DNA of 64,000 nt, taken from contig JBBRCX010000001.1 in NCBI GenBank assembly GCA_038204465.1, positions 66,178-130,177 on the forward strand, given 5' to 3'. Numbering within the stretch: position 1 is the stretch's first letter; each line of letters begins with the position of its first letter. A program made the translations under genes and the position numbers. This document shows, piece by piece, positions 28,539-37,433 of this stretch. The notes beneath the pieces are model-generated. The model made no database searches. It was given only the letters and a program-made list of their open reading frames with translations, and had not been told where the DNA came from. The stretch comes from JBBRCX01 sp038204465 (lineage in GTDB: Bacteria; Planctomycetota; Phycisphaerae; Tepidisphaerales; Tepidisphaeraceae).

Positions 28539-29747
28539 TCATAGCGACGAGATCAGCTCGACCACGCCGTCAAGACCCTGGTCCCACTGCTGCCGTTCAA
28601 TGTTAATCGGCGGCGCGAGCCGAAGCACCTTTTGGGCTGTCAGATTCACAATCAAGCCGCGCTGAAGGGCTTTTTCGGCCAGCCCCTCAGGCGGTTGTTT
28701 CAGTTCGATTCCAAGGAACAGGCCGCGCCCGCGCACCCCCGCAACTTTGGGCGCTATCGACTCCTCGTTTCGCAACCGCGCAATCGCATGCTCGCCGAGC
28801 GCGGCCGCATTCTCATTGAGCTTCTCGCGCTCGATGACGTCGAAGATGGTTCGCGAGACCGCCATGCAGATCGGGTTGCCGCCGAGTGTGCATCCATGCT
28901 TGCCAGGCACGAGCAATTGCGCGATCGAAGGCTTGGCGAACATGATTCCAACCGGCAGACCGCCCCCCACCGCCTTTCCAAGCGTCATGATGTCCGGCTC
29001 AATCGCCCGCCCGAAGTCGTCGGTCACGTGCTGGTGGCCAAACCATCGTCCCGTCCGCCCGCAGCCGGTCCAGACTTCGTCAAAGATAAGCGTAATCCCG
29101 CGCTCGTCGCAGAGTTGCCGCACGCGGCGGATGTAACCATCGGGATAGACATTCATGCCCCCTTCGCCCTGGATTGGCTCGATGAGAATGCCCGCCGTCT
29201 CTTCATCGGCTGCTCGCGCCAGCGCGTCGAAATCGCCCGCTTCAACCTGACTGAACCCCGGAACGGCCGGCTCGAAGCCGGCGCGGACGGCGGAGTTGCC
29301 TGTAGCGGCTATCATCGCCAACGTCCGCCCATGGAAGCTCTTGTTCAGCGAAACAATCCTCCAGCGTTTCGGCGACGCGGCGCCGCCACGCAGGCGCGCG
29401 AGCTTGCACGCGGCCTCGTTGGCCTCCACGCCGCTGTGACAGAAGAAGGCCTGCCCTGGAAATGCGAAGCGATTCAGGCGCTCGGCGAGCTCAATCTGCG
29501 GCTCAGTGTAGAAAGTGTTGCCGACGTGCCAGAGTTCAGAAGCCTGCTCTTTGGCGGCTCGAACGAGCGCCGGATGGCAATGGCCGAGGATCGCACCGCC
29601 AAACCCGGCGAAGAGATCCAGGTATTTCTTGCTGTCCGTATCCCAGACAAAGGAGCCCTCGCCGCGCGCCATACACACTGGCAGCCGGGCGTAGTTGCCG
29701 ATGAGCACCCGTTTGCCGCGGTCCAGGATTTCCGGCGTATTCGACAT
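28539..29747 (-). CDS. argD: Acetylornithine aminotransferase
   Basis: The 402-residue class III PLP enzyme is most like ArgD of arginine biosynthesis. It carries LDLFAGFGGAILGHCHP, FFCHSGVEANEAACKLAR, NKSFHGRTLAMIAATGN, GGMNVYPDGYI, IFDEVWTGCGRTGRWFGH and the PLP Lys in TLGKAVGGGLPVG. ArgD and succinylornithine or ornithine aminotransferases are hard to tell apart by motif alone, but ArgC elsewhere in the window supports arginine biosynthesis. Full length; a lipoprotein gene follows at a four-base gap. Confidence 0.88.
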   Translation of the reverse strand: MSNTPEILDRGKRVLIGNYARLPVCMARGEGSFVWDTDSKKYLDLFAGFGGAILGHCHPALVRAAKEQASELWHVGNTFYTEPQIELAERLNRFAFPGQAFFCHSGVEANEAACKLARLRGGAASPKRWRIVSLNKSFHGRTLAMIAATGNSAVRAGFEPAVPGFSQVEAGDFDALARAADEETAGILIEPIQGEGGMNVYPDGYIRRVRQLCDERGITLIFDEVWTGCGRTGRWFGHQHVTDDFGRAIEPDIMTLGKAVGGGLPVGIMFAKPSIAQLLVPGKHGCTLGGNPICMAVSRTIFDVIEREKLNENAAALGEHAIARLRNEESIAPKVAGVRGRGLFLGIELKQPPEGLAEKALQRGLIVNLTAQKVLRLAPPINIERQQWDQGLDGVVELISSL

Positions 29748-29916
29748 CGCATTCCTCTCACGGCACGGGGCGCTGAAACTATCAGAACCGACGAGGATTA
29801 GCTAAGTTTGTTCATCGCCCCGACGCCGAACGCGGCGCCTGATCGCTCGGAGGGTTCCATAGAGTCGCTCCGTGTCGCAAACCTGCGCCGATCGTTATCC
29901 TCGCGACAGGAATACC

Positions 29917-30954
29917 ATGGAAGCGCGGGTGCGCTGGGGCATTCTCGGGACAGGAAACATCGCGCGGCAGTTCGCCGGGGGAATGTCCTCGTCTCGGCAC
30001 GGACAGCTGGCGGGGGTCGGCTCCCGTACGCGCGAAGCCGCCGCCAGTTTCGCCCTCAGCTACGGCATCTCCTCAGCGTACGGAAGCTATGACGAACTGC
30101 TTGCGGATACTGCGGTGGAGGCGGTTTACGTCTCCCTCCCCAACTCGATGCATCATGAGTGGACCCTCAAGGCGCTTCGGGCGGGAAAGCACGTCCTGTG
30201 TGAAAAGCCGCTCGCGAGTAACGCCGTTGAAGCGCGGGAAATGTTTGATGTCGCCGGACATTGCGGCCGCTTGCTCGTGGAAGCGTTCATGTACCGCTCG
30301 CACCCCCAGACGCATGCGGTGCTCGATCTCGTGCGCAGCGGCGCGATCGGGGAATTGAAACTCATCCGTACCAGCTTCTGCTATCGCACCACGCGCATCG
30401 CCGGCAACATCCGCTTCCGTCCTGATTTGGCCGGCGGCGGGTTAATGGACGTCGGTTGCTACTGCATTAACTTTTCCAGGCTGCTCGCCGGGGCTGAACC
30501 TGAATCGATGGAAGTAAGCGGTCACGTACACGAGATGGGCGTCGACGACCTCGCGGCCGGCGTACTGCGTTTCCCGGATGGAGTGACCGCGAGCTTTACC
30601 TGCGGCACCACCGTCCAGGCCGACAACACCGCCTGCGTTTGCGGCAGCGAGGGCTTCATCGAGGTCCCGGTGCCATGGAAGCCTCCGCGGGAAAATGCGA
30701 CGTTCTCCATCGTGCGCGCGGCGCCGCCCCGCATGGACGGCCCGCCGAAACAGACCGGGCCGGCCCGCGAGACGAGGACCGTGAATGCGGTACTGGATCT
30801 CTACGCGCTCGAAGCCGACGATTTCGCGGCCTCGATGCGCGACGGAACGCCGCCGCGGGTCAGCCGTCAGGACACCCTTGGGAACATGAAGATCCTCGAC
30901 GAACTGCGGCGGCGGCTTGGCATGCAGGCGCCGGGCGTAGAGGCAGCCCAATGA
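29917..30954 (+). CDS. Gfo/Idh/MocA-family oxidoreductase
   Basis: The 345-residue NAD(P)-dependent sugar dehydrogenase-like protein has the N-terminal Rossmann fold WGILGTGNIARQFAGG, the family signature VSLPNSMHHEWTLKALRAGKHVLCEKPLA (catalytic Lys in EKPLA), and the two-domain C-terminal part with GGGLMDVGCYCINF. The start is the ATG at 29917, preceded by CAGGAA; a longer reading from 29872 is not needed. Its stop overlaps the next start (ATGA), so translation is coupled to an MBL-fold hydrolase. The substrate is unknown. Confidence 0.9.
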   Translation: MEARVRWGILGTGNIARQFAGGMSSSRHGQLAGVGSRTREAAASFALSYGISSAYGSYDELLADTAVEAVYVSLPNSMHHEWTLKALRAGKHVLCEKPLASNAVEAREMFDVAGHCGRLLVEAFMYRSHPQTHAVLDLVRSGAIGELKLIRTSFCYRTTRIAGNIRFRPDLAGGGLMDVGCYCINFSRLLAGAEPESMEVSGHVHEMGVDDLAAGVLRFPDGVTASFTCGTTVQADNTACVCGSEGFIEVPVPWKPPRENATFSIVRAAPPRMDGPPKQTGPARETRTVNAVLDLYALEADDFAASMRDGTPPRVSRQDTLGNMKILDELRRRLGMQAPGVEAAQ

Positions 30955-31601
30955 TGATCCTGATGAACAGCGGCGGCATTGCCGGGACGAACTGCTTCCT
31001 CATCGCGGACGAGGAGGCGAAGAAGGCGGTACTCTTCGATGCGCCCGACCACACCGTGCAGCCCCTGTTGGAGGAGGTGACGCGGCGGGGCTGGGACTTG
31101 ATCGGTCTCTGGCTCACGCATGGACACTTTGATCATCTGGCCGACCACCAAGCGGTGACAGATCTGTTTCCGAACGCAAAGGTGCTGATCCATCCGCTGG
31201 ATGAGCCGAAGCTGAAGAGTCCCGGAAGCAGCATGTTTCCACTGCCCTTCGACATCCCGCCGCGTTCGGCGGACGAATTGCTTCATGACGGACAGGAATT
31301 GCACATCGGATCGATTCGCGCGGTGGTAATTCACACGCCAGGCCACTCACCGGGTCACGTCATGTTCCATTTCCCGGAGCAGGAAGTGCTGGTCGGCGGC
31401 GACTTGATCATCATGGGAGCCATCGGGCGAACCGATCTGCCCGACTCGGATCACGGCGCGCTGGAAGCATCAATCCGGCGGGTGATGCGGCTCGCGCCGG
31501 CAACGCGGTTGCTTCCAGGCCACGGCTCTCCGGGAACGCTGGCAGATGAGATGCAGAATAATCCGTACGTCGCGCAAGCAATGGCGGGTGCTCCTCGATG
31601 A
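30951..31601 (+). CDS. MBL-fold metallo-hydrolase
   Basis: The 216-residue metallo-beta-lactamase fold protein is of the glyoxalase II-like type. The metal motif HGHFDH is at about residues 57-62 (LTHGHFDHLADH), with further ligands in HTPGHSPGHV and GGDLIIMGAIGRTDLP and a C-terminal LLPGHGSPGTLADE. The start is the ATG at 30951 overlapping the TGA of the oxidoreductase gene. Such proteins hydrolyse thioesters (for example S-lactoylglutathione) or other ester bonds; the substrate is not known. Coupling to the preceding dehydrogenase suggests one pathway. Confidence 0.9.
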   Translation: MMILMNSGGIAGTNCFLIADEEAKKAVLFDAPDHTVQPLLEEVTRRGWDLIGLWLTHGHFDHLADHQAVTDLFPNAKVLIHPLDEPKLKSPGSSMFPLPFDIPPRSADELLHDGQELHIGSIRAVVIHTPGHSPGHVMFHFPEQEVLVGGDLIIMGAIGRTDLPDSDHGALEASIRRVMRLAPATRLLPGHGSPGTLADEMQNNPYVAQAMAGAPR

Positions 31602-31637
31602 AGCACCGGCCAAGGTTCCTCCCAACTCACCAGCTGC

Positions 31638-32120
31638 TTATTCAACTTCTTTTTCTTTCTGGGCGCCGCCTCCGCGTCGGTGTCCCTTCTTTCCTTCAGG
31701 CCGGGGCTTGACCACCACCTTGGTCTCGATGGTCCCACCGGCCGTCACCACCACCCGCTCGCGGCCGACGTTCTTATCCGACCGGCAAACAACTAACCAG
31801 TTTCCAGCGGGCGCGGCGCTCATCGTAAAGACGCCGTTCTCATCGGTCTCAGTTGTTGCGATCGGCTCGGGGCGCGGGCCGCTTGTCGCTCTACCGCCAT
31901 TCGCAGGACCGCCCGCCGCCCGCTTGCCCTGTTTACCCTGCCCCGGAACAACCAGCATCACCTTTGCGTGAGCCACCGGCTTGTCCTGCAGGTCGGTTAC
32001 CTTGCCCTTCACCGTACCTTTCCCGACCGTCGCCTCATCGGCCTTCAGCACCGATGGCGTGGGTCCGGCCAGCAGCGCAAGTACGACAAACGCCGCGAAC
32101 AAGGACGAATACAGCTTCAT
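31638..32120 (-). CDS. Secreted carboxypeptidase-regulatory-like (beta-sandwich) protein
   Basis: The 160-residue protein starts MKLYSSLFAAFVVLALLAGPTP, a signal peptide, with GGGAG eight bases before the ATG at 32120. The mature part resembles a carboxypeptidase regulatory/CNA-B-like beta-sandwich (GTVKGKVTDLQDKPVAHAKVMLV...ATTETDENGVFTMSAAPAGNWLV). A Lys/Gly/Arg-rich stretch interrupts it, and the C-terminus is basic (KPRPEGKKGHRRGGGAQKEKEVE). Probably an extracellular accessory or structural protein. Confidence 0.78.
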   Translation of the reverse strand: MKLYSSLFAAFVVLALLAGPTPSVLKADEATVGKGTVKGKVTDLQDKPVAHAKVMLVVPGQGKQGKRAAGGPANGGRATSGPRPEPIATTETDENGVFTMSAAPAGNWLVVCRSDKNVGRERVVVTAGGTIETKVVVKPRPEGKKGHRRGGGAQKEKEVE

Positions 32121-32266
32121 GACTTGCTCCCAATCCGCCGCAGCGAGACCCCGTGGCGGCAACGCGCAGGCGGATCATTGGAACCGCGTGGGACAGCCCG
32201 ATGGCTCATCTCATCAAACGCAAGCGTGGCGTGTTTATTCCTGGCGTCGAACTGAAAGCCGCCGGC

Positions 32267-33499
32267 TCAATGTCTTTGCAGCTCGGCCCAGAGATCGGAT
32301 AGATCAAGGCTCAGGCGTGTCTCGACGTTCCCATCGTCAAGATAGCGCACCTTGTAGACGTGCGAACGATGCTGAACGGCGTCTTCTACTGCATCGTTGA
32401 TGTCGGCGTCAGTCTTGGCGGCTTGCCCAATGTTGAGGTCCTTCGTAAGCGGAAGCGCGTGGATTTGCTCGCGGAGTCGCTTGAGCGCGATGTCCCGCGC
32501 GTCCTGCGTCACGAGGAGACTTTTTCGTTGTCCATGCGCGATTCCCGTCGCATCGATCTGTTGATCGGCCCAAACCGGGGGATCCTTCGGGAGCACCACG
32601 ATCGTGCGGGTCACGTTGCCCCTGCCCGAAAGCACCTTCGCGCGCCCGACCGGCGTCCCTACGCGGCGGACAATCTCCGATCGCACTTTGCTCCATCCGG
32701 CTTCGTCCGCCGGTACAGTCGCGCCGTGCTGGTGCTCCAGCGCATCGCGCAGCACATCGCTCAGCTCCACGGGGGGCACCGCCTCCGTCAGCTGAATCTC
32801 CAGGTCTTCACGAAATTCCACCGACGTAACCGGACGCCTGCTGAGCCATTGCTCGAGCGGGTCACGCACCGCGTTGTCCTTCAGCGCATCCTCCACTGTC
32901 TTCCCATCTGACAGTTCTACGGGACCGATACTCTCGAGCACGCGCTGCCCTGCATTCAGCCGCGCCTTGGCAATGGCCTGCCGTCGCTCATCGTCACCCA
33001 CCGAATTCCATGCGGGGTGGGCGCCGCGAGGCCGCAACGATTCAACCGCGCCCGGGCCTGTGCTCTTGCCGGTCGCGGTGAAGCTGCGCTGGTGCCACGC
33101 ACTGAGCCGGTTGTGAATCGTGTCGATGGAAAGCGGCGATTTTTTCGGTTCCGCTTCCACCAACCGCAGCACCGTGCGCGCGACCTGTTTCCCATCCATC
33201 TCGACCCGCACCTGGCAGGTATCATCATCGAGCCAGCGGGTCCCGCCGACCTGACGCGCTTTACCCAGCGAATTTGAGAATTCGTCTGCCGCCCCAATCC
33301 GATCGAGCAGGTCCTTCAGGGTGATCTCTGGCGTGATGGCAGCCGAAAGGATCTCAGTTTGCAGCGACTGAAGCGCGTCGGCCTTGGCCGCCGCAACCTG
33401 GGCCCGTCGATCGATCTCCTGACCCTTGGCCATGGTGGCACAGAGCAGGGCCAGAAGAAACAGGGGGGTCACGCGGAAGATGGGTGCGAAGACTTGCAT
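32267..33499 (-). CDS. Secreted protein of unknown function
   Basis: The 410-residue protein begins MQVFAPIFRVTPLFLLALLCATMAKG, a signal peptide. I do not recognise the remainder. It is helical and charged with repeated segments of the type AADEFSNSLGKARQVGGTRWLDDDTCQVRVEMDG and KVRYLDDGNVETRLSLDLSDLW, which are similar to each other (a W/YLDDD/G.. plus beta hairpin motif), suggesting two related modules. Its start lies about 395 nt downstream of the promoter in copy 2 of the noncoding repeat, on the same strand. Confidence 0.72.
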   Translation of the reverse strand: MQVFAPIFRVTPLFLLALLCATMAKGQEIDRRAQVAAAKADALQSLQTEILSAAITPEITLKDLLDRIGAADEFSNSLGKARQVGGTRWLDDDTCQVRVEMDGKQVARTVLRLVEAEPKKSPLSIDTIHNRLSAWHQRSFTATGKSTGPGAVESLRPRGAHPAWNSVGDDERRQAIAKARLNAGQRVLESIGPVELSDGKTVEDALKDNAVRDPLEQWLSRRPVTSVEFREDLEIQLTEAVPPVELSDVLRDALEHQHGATVPADEAGWSKVRSEIVRRVGTPVGRAKVLSGRGNVTRTIVVLPKDPPVWADQQIDATGIAHGQRKSLLVTQDARDIALKRLREQIHALPLTKDLNIGQAAKTDADINDAVEDAVQHRSHVYKVRYLDDGNVETRLSLDLSDLWAELQRH

Positions 33500-33848
33500 T
33501 GCCGCCGAACGCTAGACCTGACGGAAGAACATCACCATGACAGACAAACGCAAGCGGGTTTCGTTAGGGTAATGACGGCGCCCGGCAATGCCTCTGTGTC
33601 ATCGTAGCGAAGCGCTCGAGCGGTCCACAATTCCAATGGGAATCAAGCGCTTCGCCCACCGGCAGGGTTCTCCCAGGTTATCGGACCCGCGCGGGGTGGC
33701 GCGGTCCAATGCAGGGCTTTGGTGGGCTTTTGCGGGGTTATCGTGGACCAGGAAGACTCAACCACCGCGCCGCAGACCTGAATACCGACCCGAACGGCCC
33801 CAGCCGAGAATGCCGATTGGGCGCGGCCCGACGGTTTCACCGATTCAT

Positions 33849-33860
33849 CTGTCAAAGAGC
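33849..33860 (-). promoter_or_regulatory. boxA-like antitermination site
   Basis: GCTCTTTGACAG on the minus strand, at the same distance from the promoter as in copy 1. Confidence 0.6.
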
Positions 33861-33900
33861 GCTGCGATACGGTCCCAGCCGTTACGCCGAGGCATGATTC

Positions 33901-33928
33901 ATTATACAGTCTTTCTTCATGGAGTCAA
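33901..33928 (-). promoter_or_regulatory. Near-consensus sigma-70-type promoter
   Basis: Read on the minus strand, TTGACT (33928-33923), 16 bp, TATAAT (33906-33901). Identical to the copy 1 promoter. Transcription would run toward the gene at 33499. Confidence 0.75.
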
Positions 33929-34184
33929 CCCTTCCAGGGAAAGTTCGGGTTTGAAACTTGCCTTGCGATGCATGATCGATTCCTGTTCGATTGTGCAGGC
34001 TGGCCGCTCCGGGGCCCGTAGCCGCGGACTCGGACTCTGCACGCCACATAACGGGCGGTGAAACCGGGGATGTCAGGAGCGCTCCAAATTGATTTGACCC
34101 CCGCCGGTCCTTAGGATTCGCTGGAGGCTGGACCGATGGCGGGCGCGGCGGCGTACCCATCCTCCAGGCCCAAAGGAATTGCCC

Positions 34185-35426
34185 ATGGCTTATCGGCGGC
34201 AGACCCGCAAAGTAATCCTCGGCGACAAGTCACATGGCATCGTCGGCATTGGCGGCGACGCGCCCGTTGCGCTGCAGACGATGACCAGCACCTATACCTA
34301 CGACATTGACGCAACCGTCCAGCAGATCAATGCCCTGCACCACGGCGGCGCTGACCTGGTCCGTGTGGCCGTGCCCGAGAAGCGCGACACCGCGGCGCTC
34401 AAGGAGATCCTCTCCCAGGTTAAGGTCCCGATCGTGGCCGACGTGCACTTTCACTTCGAGCGCGCTCTGGAGGCGATCGAAGCGGGCGTGCACAAGATCC
34501 GCCTGAATCCCGGAAACATCAAAGACCGCCCCAAGGTCGAGAAGGTCATCGCTGCCTGCAGGGAGCGGAGCATTCCCATCCGGGTTGGCGCCAACGAAGG
34601 CGGCATCGTCGAGCGGCAGGATAAATCGATGCGCGCCGAGGAGCAGGCCGCGCTGGAGAATGACTACAAGGGGCAGATGACCTCCATCATGGTGGAGAAG
34701 CTGGAGGAATACCTGCGCATTTTCGCCGACAACGGTTTTCACGACGTGGTGCTCTCCGCCAAGAGCGTCGATCCGCAGATCGTGCTCTCGGCTTACACCG
34801 AAATCAGCAAGCGCTTTGATTATCCCTTGCACCTTGGCGTTACCCATGCCGGGCCGCCCGAGACCGGCCGCATCCGCTCGGTCGTCGCGCTGGGCGCCCT
34901 GCTCGCCCAAGGCATCGGCGACACCATACGCATCAGCTATGCGTCTGATCCCATCCATGAAGTGGAGGACGGGAAGGAACTGCTCCAGGTGCTTGGGCTG
35001 CGGCTCAGGACAGAACCCGAGCTGATCGCCTGCCCAACCTGCGGCCGAATCGAGATCGATCTGATCTCGATGATGACAGAGGTCCGCCGAAGGCTTGCTG
35101 AGATCCCCGTGCCCGTGAAAGTCGCCGTCATGGGATGCGTCGTCAATGGCCCGGGCGAAGCCGAGGGCAGCGACGTCGCCGTCTTCGCTGGGAAGCATCG
35201 CGGCGTCATCTACGTGCAAGGCGAGCAGGTCGCGACCGTGACGGAGGATAAGATGCTCGATGCGCTGTTCGAGGAAGTGCGAAAGTTCGCCGCCAGGGTC
35301 CAGCGCGGTGAAGCGCAGCTCAAGAACGGGCAGGTCATCATCAAGCCCCCTGACCCGATCGGGGAGCTCGGGAGCGGGTGGGACAAGATCAAAAACGAGC
35401 AGCGCTCCCTACCCGTGCTGAAGTAG
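34185..35426 (+). CDS. ispG: 4-hydroxy-3-methylbut-2-en-1-yl diphosphate synthase
   Basis: The 413-residue GcpE/IspG enzyme of the MEP isoprenoid pathway converts methylerythritol cyclodiphosphate to HMBPP. It has TMTSTYTYDIDATV, VADVHFHFERALEAI, KIRLNPGNIKDR, and the [4Fe-4S] ligands C283, C286 (CPTCGR) and C318 with the nearby Glu of MGCVVNGPGEAEGS. This is the short bacterial form without an inserted domain. The start is the ATG at 34185 with AAGGAA upstream, not the TTG six bases before. It is the only MEP gene in the window; isoprenoid precursors would feed the quinone prenyl chain made by the UbiA-like enzyme. Confidence 0.95.
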   Translation: MAYRRQTRKVILGDKSHGIVGIGGDAPVALQTMTSTYTYDIDATVQQINALHHGGADLVRVAVPEKRDTAALKEILSQVKVPIVADVHFHFERALEAIEAGVHKIRLNPGNIKDRPKVEKVIAACRERSIPIRVGANEGGIVERQDKSMRAEEQAALENDYKGQMTSIMVEKLEEYLRIFADNGFHDVVLSAKSVDPQIVLSAYTEISKRFDYPLHLGVTHAGPPETGRIRSVVALGALLAQGIGDTIRISYASDPIHEVEDGKELLQVLGLRLRTEPELIACPTCGRIEIDLISMMTEVRRRLAEIPVPVKVAVMGCVVNGPGEAEGSDVAVFAGKHRGVIYVQGEQVATVTEDKMLDALFEEVRKFAARVQRGEAQLKNGQVIIKPPDPIGELGSGWDKIKNEQRSLPVLK

Positions 35427-35593
35427 CTTACTTCCCCGCGCTCGAGGACAGCCGCTGGTTTTTGGCTGCGGCAGGCAGATAATCCACTCATGTTCGAGCG
35501 GCATGTTTGCTGAGCGAGGCCGGACTCACGGTGCCGGAACTCCGGCGCACGGTGTTAACGGTACTGCAGGATGTGCGCGAAAAGGTAGGCGCG

Positions 35594-36631
35594 ATGCCAA
35601 AGGAAACACGCCAGGCGACGCTGAGCACTCCTGAGCGGCAAGCGCCCGAGCGGGACCCGGATCAAATCGTGCGCGTCGGCATCGTCGGCGTCAGCGGATA
35701 TGGCGGCGGCGAAGTGCTCCGGATCTGCGCCACGCACCCGACTTTCAAGGTGGTGTACGTCGCTGGCGAAGGCAGCGCCGGCCAACGCCTCGTCGATCGC
35801 TTCCCCGGCGCCGGCGCTCTGGGCGATCTCACGATTCAGAAATGGAATTCGAGCGACCTTCCCGAGCTCGACCTCCTCTTTGCATCGCTTCCAACCAATG
35901 AATCCAAAGAAGCGCTGGCGAACGTGCCCTCCAGCACGCGCATCGTCGACATCGGCGGCGATCATCGCTTCGTCGACGGCTGGACCTACGGCCTCGCCGA
36001 CGTCTGGCCCGAGCAGATTCGCGGCGCTACGCGCGTCGCCAACCCCGGTTGCTTCCCCGCAGCCGCTCTGGCGGCATTGGCGCCCCTACTCGCGCAGCGC
36101 GTGATCGACCCCGCCGGAATTATCATCGACGCCAAGACTGGCGTCAGCGGCACCGGGCGCGGCGGCGGTAATACCTTTGGCTTCGCGGAAGTGAACGAGG
36201 ACGTCGCCGCTTACGGACTTCTCAAGCATGTCCACGTGCCGGAGATGGTGAGTGCGATCAGTGCCCTGCACGGCAGCGATGTATCCCTCACCTTCACGCC
36301 GCATCTCATTCCGATGACCCGCGGGATTCTAGCCACGTGCTATGCGCGCGGCTCCGTCACGACGGAGGCCTGTCTTACCGCGGCGCGAACGTTCTATGCG
36401 CAGCGTCCCTTCGTTCGAGTCGTCGACAAGCCGCCCCACACCAAGTGGGCGACGGGCTCGAACCTCGCCTATGTCTCATACGCCGCCGACCCCGAGCGCA
36501 ACCTCGTGATTGCGCTGGGCGCGATCGACAATCTCGGCAAAGGCGCCGCGGGACAGGCCGTGCAAAACGCCAATCTCATGACGGGACAGCCCGAGACCGC
36601 CGGCCTGGAAGGTACGCCGCTCTGGCCTTAG
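35594..36631 (+). CDS. argC: N-acetyl-gamma-glutamyl-phosphate reductase
   Basis: The 345-residue NADPH-dependent reductase is the third step of arginine biosynthesis. It has RVGIVGVSGYGGGEVLRI, DIGGDHRFVDGWTYGLADVWPEQI, the catalytic Cys in VANPGCFPAAAL, DAKTGVSGTGRGGG and NLVIALGAIDNLGKGAAGQAVQNANLM. The start is the ATG at 35594 with AAAGGTAGG upstream, giving the usual family length of about 345 residues; a TTG at 35507 would add 29 residues of unlikely sequence. Monocistronic, separate from argD. Confidence 0.93.
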   Translation: MPKETRQATLSTPERQAPERDPDQIVRVGIVGVSGYGGGEVLRICATHPTFKVVYVAGEGSAGQRLVDRFPGAGALGDLTIQKWNSSDLPELDLLFASLPTNESKEALANVPSSTRIVDIGGDHRFVDGWTYGLADVWPEQIRGATRVANPGCFPAAALAALAPLLAQRVIDPAGIIIDAKTGVSGTGRGGGNTFGFAEVNEDVAAYGLLKHVHVPEMVSAISALHGSDVSLTFTPHLIPMTRGILATCYARGSVTTEACLTAARTFYAQRPFVRVVDKPPHTKWATGSNLAYVSYAADPERNLVIALGAIDNLGKGAAGQAVQNANLMTGQPETAGLEGTPLWP

Positions 36632-36675
36632 TCGGTCAGTGGGGACGCCTCGAATCGTGGCGCTCCCAGGTTCTG

Positions 36676-37344
36676 TCACGCCACGCCCGCTTCGCTCGTG
36701 CTGGCGCGGCGGCTGCGGATAAAGCCAATCACGACAGGCGCCACGGAAATGACGATGATCGCGATGATGACATAGTGGAAGTTGTCCTTGACCGCCTTGC
36801 TCTGCCCAAACTTATAGCCGGCGATGAGAAACGAGACGACCCAGACAATGCCGCCGACGACGCTGAAGACGGCGAAGCGAGCGAATGGCATGCGCCCAAT
36901 GCCGGCGACGAATGGCGCGAACGTGCGGATGATGGGGACGAAGCGCGCGATAATGATCGCCTTGCGACCGTGCCTGTCATAGAACCGCTGCGCCTCCACC
37001 AGGTGTTTACGGTTCAACAGACGTGAACTTTCACGATTGAAGATCTTCGGGCCGGTGCGGTTCCCGATACTGTAATTCAGAAGATCGCCGCAATTGGCAG
37101 CGAGACATAGCAGCACTGCCACCAGGGTGAGATTGATTCCCGACTGCGGCATTGCCGCCACCGCGCCAACGGCGAACAGAAGCGAATCGCCAGGCAGAAA
37201 TGGCGTCACCACGAGGCCGGTTTCGCAAAACACGATTGCAAACAGCACCACATACAGCCACGGCCCGACATACCGCGCCAGATCGGATACCGTGTCGGGG
37301 TTGAGGTGCAGCAGCGCGTGGATCAGCTTGTCGAAGAATTCCAT
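36676..37344 (-). CDS. DedA-family membrane protein
   Basis: The 222-residue integral membrane protein is of the DedA/VTT (SNARE-associated) family, whose members take part in lipid scrambling and envelope homeostasis. Typical stretches are FCETGLVVTPFLPGDSLLFAVGA, ANCGDLLNYSIGN, and FYDRHGRKAIIIARFVPIIRTFAPFVAGIGRMPFARFAVFSVVGG, which includes the conserved RF.P..R motif. The ATG at 37344 is chosen because AGGAG sits about ten bases upstream and too close to the GTG at 37356. About five hydrophobic segments. Confidence 0.93.
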   Translation of the reverse strand: MEFFDKLIHALLHLNPDTVSDLARYVGPWLYVVLFAIVFCETGLVVTPFLPGDSLLFAVGAVAAMPQSGINLTLVAVLLCLAANCGDLLNYSIGNRTGPKIFNRESSRLLNRKHLVEAQRFYDRHGRKAIIIARFVPIIRTFAPFVAGIGRMPFARFAVFSVVGGIVWVVSFLIAGYKFGQSKAVKDNFHYVIIAIIVISVAPVVIGFIRSRRASTSEAGVA

Positions 37345-37433
37345 TTCGCGAACCACTCCTGATCAGACACTGGGGCGCGAAGCTGCACCGCGCCGCGATT
37401 CATAACCGGACCAGCACCCGTGCACAACCGCCC

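Larger units (their letters stand above)
33700..34080 (-). repeat. Dispersed noncoding repeat, copy 2 (rRNA-leader-like)
   Basis: Copy 2 is inverted relative to copy 1 and lacks its roughly 177-bp insert. It carries the same promoter (-10 at 33901-33906, -35 at 33923-33928 as read on the minus strand), a boxA-like site (33849-33860) and the same block A. The rest of the gap 33500-34184 shows no gene. Confidence 0.85.

Noticed and set aside
33882..34160. 92-residue minus-strand frame and a similar frame near 20443-20904
   Set aside because: They arise from the conserved repeat, but stop positions differ between copies and there is no sensible protein signal, so the conservation is at the nucleotide level.
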